Source: CAYMLL01 sp964390645 | Lineage (GTDB): Bacteria; Planctomycetota; UBA8108 | Reading direction: 5' to 3' | NCBI GenBank assembly: GCA_964390645.1 | Contig: CAYMLL010000342.1 | Coordinates: forward strand, 1-7,252 | Length of the DNA stretch: 7,252 nt | Shown: positions 1 through 7,000 of the stretch, one piece after another | Layout of the letters: each line of letters starts with the position of its first letter | Numbering within the stretch: the first letter of the stretch is position 1 | Program-made: the position numbers and the translations under genes | The notes under the pieces: model-generated | What the model saw: the letters and a program-made list of their open reading frames with translations, nothing else | Databases searched by the model: none | Told to the model about the DNA's origin: nothing

Positions 1-2418
1 GCGGATCCGTGCCGTCGGTGGTGTAGAGGATCGTGCCCGAGGTTCCGGACGGTCGCGAGATCGTCAGCTCGAACCCGGGAGGGATCTCACCACCGGGCCG
101 GCTGAAGAGCGGCGCGCCGACGGACGGAAACAGACCGGCAGACCGGAAGTAGCCGAGAACGTTTCGCGAGCGCGCCGTGAAATAGCTGCTGTTCAGGCGG
201 TTGCGTTCGGGGGACCAGTGCCCGTCTGCGGTGTAGGGGCTCGACGAGCGGTAGTCGCCCCAGCGTGCCGACTCGGCGACGACGGCATCCTCGAGGGTCT
301 CGGCTCGCTCCTCCCAGATCTCGCGGGAGCGCGTGGGAGTCAGCGAGCCATCGACGAAGAGGTGCCTCTGAAGGCGATCGGCGATGAGCAGGCGAAACTC
401 GGTATTGCCGCGCAGGCGCGAGTAGACCCGCGAGGGCTGGTTGCCATTGTCCTCACCGATGATGTTCGTGTTGACGCCTTCGAGAATGCGCTCCGCGTCC
501 CAGCTGAAGAAGCGCCACTCGCTGCCCGGGACACGCCGGCGCGCCGCGTACCAGTTATGGTGATCCCAGTCCTGATTTCCGCCGTAGAAGTTCGCGATCA
601 TGTAGTCGATGAGATTGACCGGGTCGAGCATCTCGAGAACCCTCTCGTAGCTCGAAAGCGACGACATGTTGGCGGCTGCGCGGTCCTGGAGCGTGCGCCA
701 GGCGCTTCCGTTTCCGTCGACCGGTTGCGCGGAGTTGAGCGCGTCGTACTCCTCCTTGACGCCGCCCATGTAGGCTGCGGCGAACGGCGCGCTCGGCCGC
801 TCGACCGCGTTGTAGAGCCCCCAGTAGAGCCCGTTGACGTAGAGGTGGACGAAGATGCCGTGAGAGGAGACCTGCCCCATATCGAGGAGGACGTCACGAA
901 TCCACTGGTCGCGGTTGTACTGTGCACGGCGGCGCTGATCGCCGTTGGAGTGAATCCACGAGTTGTTGTAGCCCGCTCGCAGCGTGATCGTGTCGAAGCT
1001 GCTTGTCGCGGTGCTCTCGGGGAAGAGGCGGTAGCGTAGCTTCGTCGGTCCGTAGATGCCCTTGAAGACGAGTCGGAAGGAGTGCTTCGGCGAGCGGCTC
1101 GGGTTGCGGCTCGCTCCACCCTGCATGCGCACTCCGCAGTTGATTTGACGGCCGCTGTGGCTGCCCTCGGGCGGCTCGAATCCCGGTGGGTAGAAGATCT
1201 CGGCGGAGCACTCGCGCTCCCATGCCACACCCGTGCCGGTCGGGTTCGAGTAGATGCCGCCGGGACCGAAGATGGAGCTCACATCGGTGACGATCGACAT
1301 GGAGGGAATCGCCAGCAGTCCCTCGGTGACGCGCTGTGCGTAGCGCGGATTGTTGACGACGTCCGGGTCCATGCCGTAGTCGACCGACGCGCCTCCCCAT
1401 CGGTTCGGAAAGCCGCTCGGGCTGCTCGGCTGTCGCAGGACATGCCCCATGAAGACGTAGGTGTGCGTCTTGACGCGTGACGGGAGGTAGCCATCGCGGT
1501 ACGCGATCGCGCGGATGGTCGTGACAGCGCGGCTCGACGTTCCCCGGATGGGGATGGCGCCATCGTGGATCGTGCCGTGGGTCGGCGAGGGCTTCGAGCC
1601 GTCGGTCGTGAAGCGGACGCTCGCTCCCGAGGTGAGCGTCGTGAGCTCGAGATCGAAGGGCGCCTCGTAGAATCCGCGCTCGAAGCTGAAGAGGGGGTCG
1701 GCGACGATTCCGTCACGCGCCGAAGCTACCGCGTTGGCGGCGCCCGGCGTCGGTGTCGCGAGGTACGTGTGTCGACCGGCGCCGTCGAGCCCGAAGGCGA
1801 CGTCCGGACGCTGAGCCGGGTACTCCGGCGCGTGAGCGCTCACCTGGATTCGCGGCGCGTCCGGCGAGTAGAGGCCGAGGAACTCGCCGTCGGAGTCGAG
1901 CCGGAAGGTCGCGTGGATCTCGCCTCTTGCAGGTCGGCGGCCCTTGCCGGACGTGAAGACGAGGAGGTAGCCGTCCGGCGCGATCGTCCTCGACGGCAAC
2001 ACGAACTTGCCCGGCGAGTCGGGGTCGTCGCTGAGGGAGTAGCCGCCGATCTCGACCGGCTCCGTACCGCGGTTGCGAATTTCGAGCCAGTCGACCGTCT
2101 CGCCGTCTTCGTCCACCAGGCCGCTACGATTGGCGGCGACGATCTCGTTGATGACGAGGTCCGCTGCGGGCGCAGCAGGATCGATCGTGTAGATCCATGA
2201 GCCGCCGGAGAACGAGTTCGGAGGCTCCGAGCGATCGACGATGCCGTGTTTCGGAGCCCACTCGACGCGGACCTCGCCATCCGCGAGCGGCGGGAGCACG
2301 AAGGTGTACGGCCCCGAGTCGGAGCCGGTCACCGAGATCGCGGGGGCGCCGTCGACGCGAAGGTCCACCGCATCGACACCGAGCACGAACTCGCTGAAGG
2401 TGACCTGGATCTCCTCGC
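1..2418 (-). CDS. CotH kinase / lamin-tail domain protein, main part (piece 2 of frameshifted gene, runs off left edge)
   Basis: This frame is open without a stop from about 2418 to base 2 and continues the protein that starts at 3078. Residue numbers count from that start. The rest of the Ig-like domain comes first (EEIQVTFSEFVLGVDAVDL, about 221-300). A lamin-tail domain follows (about 305-447; DLVINEIVAANRSG, WLEIRNRG, GGYSLSDD, TPTPGAAN). Next is a chitobiase C-terminal-like module (about 460-541; VRFTTDGSKPSPTHG). A CotH kinase domain spans about 590-865, with GVRMQGGASRNPSRSPKHSF, LYVNGLYWGLYNAVERP, GGNQDWDHHNWY and FFSWDAER. A second chitobiase-type module (ILYTTDGTDP) begins near 988 and is cut by the window edge. 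CotH proteins are atypical kinases; Bacillus CotH phosphorylates spore-coat proteins. The Asp residues in QDWDHHN and SWDAE probably match its metal-binding positions, so catalysis is plausible but the substrate is unknown. The protein probably works at the cell surface or outside the cell. Confidence 0.85.
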
Positions 2419-3078
2419 GGGCGCGAGCGCCTCGACACCGGGAGGCGTGACATCGACACCGTCGGGATCGAAGAGCTCCATGTCGAGCTTCAGGTCGCTG
2501 GAGTTGATCTGGTTGTTGAAGACCATCACCGCGACCACGTTCCTTCCGTCGACCAGGTAGGAAGACGGATCCGGCAGCGGGAAGTTGACGAAGACGTTCG
2601 ACTTGAACGCCCGGTTCGCGGTGTCGTCGTACGCGACCGGGTCGCCGACGTTGCCAGGCATGTTCGGGCGTATCAGCTCGACGCCGTTGATCCAGAGGAT
2701 GAATCCATCGTCGTAGTTGACGTCGACCTCGAGACTGTCGACACGACCGGCATCTCCGACGTCGAAGGTCTTGCGCAGGAACAGGGAGAGGTAGTTCGAG
2801 CGCATCGGCGGCTGAAGAGCGGCGAGATCGGTGCCCAGCGGCGGATCGCCGTACCCGAACGGAGCGTCGGAGGCGGTCCATGTGTCGTCGTCGAAGTCGA
2901 CCTCGCGCCAGTCCGGGGCGGGGGTCGAGGCCTCGGCGAGACCGGGCAGGTAGAGCCAGGTCGAGCCGGGAGCGATGTAGGTGACAGGGTCGGCGTGGAG
3001 GCTCGTGGGTAGCGCGATGAGGGCCGGGCCGAAGAACAGGATGATGCGAGGGAGCAGGGCTGGCAGGCGCGTTGACAC
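2329..3078 (-). CDS. N-terminal part of a secreted CotH-kinase/lamin-tail protein (frameshifted gene, piece 1)
   Basis: This is the exported front end of the large protein continued in the entry at 1-2418. I place the start at the GTG at 3078, because GGGAG lies 6 bases upstream and translation from there opens directly with a signal peptide: an Arg at residue 4, a hydrophobic stretch (about residues 7-26) and a likely cleavage after LHA (residue 29). An in-frame start at 3135 would add 19 residues ahead of the signal. Residues about 33-205 form a beta-rich module with WREVDFDDDTW, FLRKTFDV and NYDDGFILWINGVELI, the pattern of galactose-binding-like sandwiches that precede lamin-tail domains in planctomycete and verrucomicrobial proteins. 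An Ig-like domain then begins at VDVTPPGVEALAPA (residue 208). Soon after, the frame becomes nonsense (Arg/Ser-rich, stop at 2329), while the sense protein resumes in another frame. The real coding part of this piece therefore ends near 2420. The gene is divergent from the SRPBCC gene. Confidence 0.8.
   Translation of the reverse strand: MSTRLPALLPRIILFFGPALIALPTSLHADPVTYIAPGSTWLYLPGLAEASTPAPDWREVDFDDDTWTASDAPFGYGDPPLGTDLAALQPPMRSNYLSLFLRKTFDVGDAGRVDSLEVDVNYDDGFILWINGVELIRPNMPGNVGDPVAYDDTANRAFKSNVFVNFPLPDPSSYLVDGRNVVAVMVFNNQINSSDLKLDMELFDPDGVDVTPPGVEALAPARRSRSPSASSCSVSMRWTFASTAPPRSR
2414..2431 (-). other. Frameshift site inside the CotH/lamin-tail gene
   Basis: Upstream codons occupy the frame set by the start at 3078 and read sensibly to GVEALAPA. 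From GAG at 2416-2414 the sensible reading is EEIQVTFSEF in the frame shifted by one. Adding one base (or removing two) between about 2417 and 2425 on the minus strand joins the two. I see no X-XXY-YYZ slippery heptamer at the switch, so programmed -1 frameshifting is not suggested. The alternatives are a true mutation or a sequencing/assembly error in a GC-rich stretch. That the downstream 2.4 kb is fully open argues for an error or a very recent mutation. Confidence 0.85.
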
Positions 3079-3084
3079 GAGGGA

Positions 3085-3089
3085 CTCCC
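3085..3089 (-). promoter_or_regulatory. Ribosome binding site of the CotH/lamin-tail gene
   Basis: GGGAG on the minus strand, 6 bases before the GTG at 3078. It decides the start, because the in-frame alternative at 3135 would place 19 non-signal-like residues before the signal peptide. Confidence 0.65.
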
Positions 3090-3141
3090 GTCGTTGGCAT
3101 GGTTGGCGTTGCGGACCGGTTGCCGGGCGGACCATTGGACC

Positions 3142-3150
3142 AGTCTAACA
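3142..3150 (-). promoter_or_regulatory. Candidate extended -10 promoter element for the CotH/lamin-tail gene
   Basis: The minus strand reads TGTTAGACT: a TG one base ahead of TAGACT, which matches 4 of 6 bases of TATAAT. The hexamer at the usual -35 distance (TAGCGC) is poor, so any promoter here would rely on the extended -10. It lies about 65 bases upstream of the GTG start. This is sequence resemblance only. Confidence 0.3.
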
Positions 3151-3359
3151 CCCCGATGGCGGTGGCGCTAGCAGGTTCGGGGGGCGGGTTCGGGTGCAGT
3201 GACCGAGGCGGGATCGGGGTGACGCAGAAGACGGAGTCAGAGACGTTCCGGGGGACGAATTCCGGGGTGGGTGAAGGACGGTGGGGACGACGGGAGGCGA
3301 AGGCGAAGAACACGGACGGGCGCTCGGTCCCCGCAGGGGACGCCGTGATCTGTCCAGGC

Positions 3360-3388
3360 TTGGCACGTTCGCCCTTGTCGGTTACGCT
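3360..3388 (+). promoter_or_regulatory. Candidate sigma-70-type promoter for the SRPBCC gene
   Basis: TTGGCA (3360-3365, five of six bases of TTGACA) is followed after exactly 17 bases by TACGCT (3383-3388, matching the first, second and last bases of TATAAT). Transcription would begin near 3395, leaving a leader of about 55 bases before the GTG at 3450. Position and spacing are good but the -10 element is weak. Confidence 0.4.
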
Positions 3389-3437
3389 CACGGCCCCTTC
3401 AGCGTTCCGTTCACGAGCCGCTCTCGGGGAGTTTGTT

Positions 3438-3442
3438 GGGAG
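3438..3442 (+). promoter_or_regulatory. Ribosome binding site of the SRPBCC gene
   Basis: GGGAG (extended GGGAGAG through 3444), 7 bases before the GTG at 3450. It fixes that GTG as the start rather than the far-upstream ATG at 3072. Confidence 0.65.
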
Positions 3443-3449
3443 AGAACAG

Positions 3450-3980
3450 GTGCTCAAGAAGATCGTCATCGGTCTGGTGTGCTTCATCGTTCTCCTGGTG
3501 ATCATCGGGTTCTTTCTGCCGTCCGAGATCGCCGTCGACCGGAGCGTCGAGATCGCGGCGCCGGCCGCCGAGATCCACCCGCACATCGACGACCTCCGGA
3601 GATGGAAGAGCTGGTCTCCCTTCGAGAAGGCGGATGACACGATCGAGTCGACCTATTCGGGGGCCGTCAGCGGCGTCGGCGCCGCGACCTCCTGGACGAG
3701 CGAGAATTCGGGCGACGGCACGATGAAGATCACCCGGAGCGATCCCGGCGCGGGTGTCTGGTACGACATCAGCTTCGACGGCGGCAAGACCTGGTCACAG
3801 GGGAGCTTCGAGTACGAGAAGACGGAGACGGGCACCCGGCTGACTTGGAAGTGGGGGCATGATTTCGGAGCCAACATCTTCTATCGTTACCTCGTGGTGT
3901 CGATGAGAAGCATGATGGAGGACACCTGGGACGAGGGGCTCGTCGGGATCAAGAAGCTCGTCGAGACGGACGGGGGATAG
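3450..3980 (+). CDS. Membrane-anchored SRPBCC (START-like/polyketide cyclase-type) family protein
   Basis: A 176-residue protein. The GTG start is chosen because a GGGAG site precedes it and because translation from there begins with a Lys-Lys pair and one hydrophobic helix (about residues 5-23, KKIVIGLVCFIVLLVIIGFF), as in other SRPBCC proteins with an N-terminal anchor. The soluble domain (about 25-172) follows the family order: EIAVDRSVEIAAPAAEI on the first strand, the DLRRWKSWSPFE segment after the first helices, alternating beta strands with a Gly-rich stretch (SGVGAATSW), and a long C-terminal helix ending in GIKKLVE. The fold forms a deep hydrophobic pocket that usually binds lipids or other small apolar ligands. 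The ligand cannot be read from the sequence, and many members of this type remain uncharacterised. The domain probably sits at the outer face of the cytoplasmic membrane, though orientation is an inference. The gene stands alone: divergent from the gene on its left and convergent with the one on its right. Confidence 0.85.
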   Translation: MLKKIVIGLVCFIVLLVIIGFFLPSEIAVDRSVEIAAPAAEIHPHIDDLRRWKSWSPFEKADDTIESTYSGAVSGVGAATSWTSENSGDGTMKITRSDPGAGVWYDISFDGGKTWSQGSFEYEKTETGTRLTWKWGHDFGANIFYRYLVVSMRSMMEDTWDEGLVGIKKLVETDGG

Positions 3981-4028
3981 CAGCCCGGAAAGGTCGACCC
4001 GGAGTGAACCGGCCGCTTGATGACGGCG

Positions 4029-7000
4029 TCAATCCTTCTCGGGGCTGAATCGCAGCCCCTCTCCGTTCTCGACCCGCAGGCGGAAGTGGAAATCCCCCTC
4101 AAGGTGGACGACGCGACCCAGCACGCCCGTCCAGCCCTCTGCCAGTCGCGTCTTGAGCAGCGCGGTGCCCTCGGGCGCTCCGTCACCGCCCTTGCCGCTC
4201 GTGAACACGGTCTCGCCTCCGATCAGGAGACGCAGCCGGCTGGCGTAGTCGACCCGCAGCTGGACGTCCTGCTCCCGCGGGGAGTGGATCCAGGTGAAGA
4301 CGTACGCCGACAGCTTGCCACGCGAAAAGACCCGCTTGAGATCGAAGCGACCGTCGGCTCGCGCGTCCACGCCGCGCCACTGGAGGATCTTCCCGCGAAC
4401 GTCCGTGGTGATTTTCAGCGGGTCCGGGGCGTTCTCGGGCGCGTCGACCTTGCTCAGGACGCGGCTGAAGGGACCGACGGTCCAGATCCGTGACGCGGTG
4501 CCGCGAAGCCCCTCCTGCGCCTCGCGGTCCCCGAGGAAGGCCACCAGGTCCACGAAGTCCGCCAGGCTCAGGCGGTTCGCCAGGCCCTCCGGCATCAGGC
4601 TGGTCTCGGCGGCCGTGATCCGTTCGATATCGCCGCGGCGGATCGTCGTGTCCTTGCCGAGTGCATCACGGATGACGACCCTCTCGGGTGTGTCGAGCAT
4701 CTTGAGACCGCTGAAGACCTGCGCCGTCCTCGTCGTGATCACCCAGGTCTCGTAGCTCTCCTTGATGCGTAGCGAGGGCTTCAGGATGGACTCGGCGACG
4801 TCGTAGACGGAGTGTGTGTCCCAGATCCGTGACAGATCCGGGCCGACGTGGGCGCCGACACCCTCGATGCGATGGCAGACGGAGCACTGCGATCTGCGCG
4901 AGTCGAGGTAGACCTCGCGTCCGCGGAGCGGATCGCCCTTCTCGCGCACACGCTTCTCGAGCCGTCGGATCGACTCGGGATCGAGTGACGACATCAGCGC
5001 ACTCTCGAGCAGCTTCTCGAGCAGCGTGGCGATCTCGCCGCCGTCGCTCTTCTCCTTGTGACGCTCGAGCGCGCTGACGAGCCAGGGCAGATGGTCGTGG
5101 TCGATATCACCGTTGATCCAGAGCTCGCCCAGGCGCTTCGCCTCGGCGCGACGCGTCCCGAGAGCGTGGATTGCCGCGCGCACCTCCGAGGGGTCCGTCG
5201 ACCGCAGGAGACCGTGCGCATGGGGCGCCGCCTTCGCGAAGTCGAGCGATACGAGCAAGGACAGCACGTCACTCCGGAGCTCGGGCTCGTTTCCGTCCTC
5301 GAGTGCTGCGACGAGCGAGTCGAGCGTCTCCTCGACGCCGAGCGCGGTCCTCCTGCCGAACGGCAGGTCTCGCTGACGGAGCTTGTCGAGCGCGCGCACC
5401 ACGGCTCGGCGTTCGTCCAGGGACCACCTCGGGTCGGTGAGACGCTGCGCGAGCGCCTTCGCTGCGCCGACGAGATGCTGCTCACCGATGACGTCGACAA
5501 CCGAGCGGCGCAGTCCGGCGTCGTCCTCATCGAGCAGTTCCAGGGCGATCGGCAGCGTCGTTCCCGGGGCGTTCGCTCCGATCCTGGCGATGCTCTCGAG
5601 GGCGGTGAGACGCAGCTTCGGGTCGGCCTGCGGATGGGTCTCGATCCAGCGAGCCAGACCGCGTGTGCTGATCGCGGGCTCGAGGAGGATGTGCCGGTAG
5701 GTGCTGAGCAGTCGACGCAGCTGTGTACGGTCGAGCCTGTGAGTCGTCGAGATGACTCGATCGAGCGAGCGTGCGGCCTCGCGAGTCCGCATCGCCTCGA
5801 GCGCCGAGACCGCAAGCTCGCGGCGCTCGGGATCCTCGCTGGCGAAGAGTGGATCGAGCAGCGAGACCGCGTCGGCGCCGACGGTCTCGAGCGCACGGAT
5901 CAGCCCGTCACGACGGTAGCGTTCGTCCGGCCGGGTCCGTGTGTACAGGACGGTCAGCGCCAGTGCCGAACGGCGGCGGAGCTCGCTGTGACGACCGAGC
6001 AGGGAAGCGAGCCGGCCGAGCGTGATCGCGGCGGCCCGCCCCCGTGCGGCGTCGTGATTCACGGCGATGTCCAGGACGGTGGAGATGAGCGTCTGGTCGG
6101 CGTCGTCCTTCGTCGCGTTGCGTCCGATGCACTCCAGAGCGAAGCGGGCGAGCTCCGGGTCCTCGTCAGCGCACGCTCGCCGGACGGTATCGATGTGGTG
6201 TGAAAAGTCGGTGCGGCACAGCGCGCCGAGAGCCTCGACGCGCACGCCCGCGTCGAGCTCGGTGTCACGTGCCATCTCGGCAAGCCGGCCGACCAATCCC
6301 TCGTCCGGATCGGCCCTCTCGGACCGTCGTACGAGCTCTCGCGTCGCGCGGCGGCGTCCCGGTACGTCGGAACCGTTGGCCAGCCGGAAGAGCCGGTCGG
6401 CCGACGCGGAGCCCATGTCCGCCCACGCCTTCGGCGAGCCCAGGGGTATCGCGGGGGTCTGGCTGGTGCCGCTCCACGAGAGCTTCCAGATCCGTCCGTG
6501 CTTCGTGTCGCCCCAGAGCCAGCCGGGGCCGTTGCTCGGCGTGCGCCAGTCGACGATGTAGAGTCCCCCGTCGGGACCGACGAGCGCCTGGCAGGGGCGA
6601 AAGAGCTCGTCCTTCGAGCGCAGAAGGTCGAGCTCGGCGGTGACTCGGAAGGTGGCGCCGTCTCGCTCCACACGGTACGCGCGGACCAGCTTGCGGTAGA
6701 CGTCCGGGTAGATCAGCAGTCCACGGAAGAAGTCGGGGAAGGCGGTCCCGTCGTAGATCGCCAGGCCTGCCGGGGCTCCGCGCCCGGTCTTCAGGATCAC
6801 CGGCAACTTGCCCGGACGCTCGCCGCTGACGGCGCCGCGTTCGAGGTCCGGCCGGCAGCAGACAGCTCCAGCCGCCAGCCGCCAGCCGTAGTCGCCGCCG
6901 TCGAGCACGTGGACGAGCCGACAGCCCTGGAACTTCGAGCCGTCCTCCTGGTCGTTGTCCATGTGAAAGACGTTTCCGTGCTCGTCGAAGACGACGTCGC

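Larger units (their letters stand above)
3079..3449. other. Divergent intergenic region between the CotH/lamin-tail and SRPBCC genes
   Basis: This 371-base stretch separates two outward-reading genes. The plus-strand frame leading into the SRPBCC gene is open back to 3072, but its translation is Gly/Arg-rich with no family resemblance, so I treat it as non-coding. It holds the two promoter candidates and both ribosome binding sites. It also contains two pairs of short G-rich direct repeats: GGTTCGGG at 3174-3181 and 3187-3194, and TTCCGGGG at 3246-3253 and 3260-3267. These could be operator half-sites or chance in G-rich DNA. I see no RNA gene or riboswitch-like fold by eye. Confidence 0.6.

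Noticed and set aside
218..1039. Plus-strand open frame (273 codons) opposite the CotH kinase domain
   Set aside because: The minus strand here encodes clear CotH motifs. The plus-strand product has no recognisable features and no good ribosome binding site was seen.
2410..2431. Programmed ribosomal frameshift
   Set aside because: There is no slippery heptamer in the required frame, no evident downstream stimulatory structure, and no known precedent in this family that I can name.
3174..3200. G-quadruplex candidate in the divergent intergenic region
   Set aside because: There are three closely spaced runs of three or more G (a run of six, then two runs of three). The next run is too far away for a standard four-run quadruplex.
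3072..3449. Upstream extension of the SRPBCC frame to an ATG at 3072
   Set aside because: It would place about 126 Gly/Arg-rich residues before a membrane anchor and overlap the start of the divergent gene. The GTG at 3450 has a good ribosome binding site and gives the normal family length.
3981..4028. Possible bidirectional terminator in the convergent gap
   Set aside because: Only a 4-base CCGG/CCGG stem with a 6-base loop is visible and there is no T-tract on either strand.
5058..6203. Long plus-strand open frame (381 codons) opposite the HEAT-repeat region
   Set aside because: It is antisense to a clearly homologous coding region. Its translation is Arg/Glu/Val-rich with no recognisable domain, as expected for the complement of a high-GC gene.
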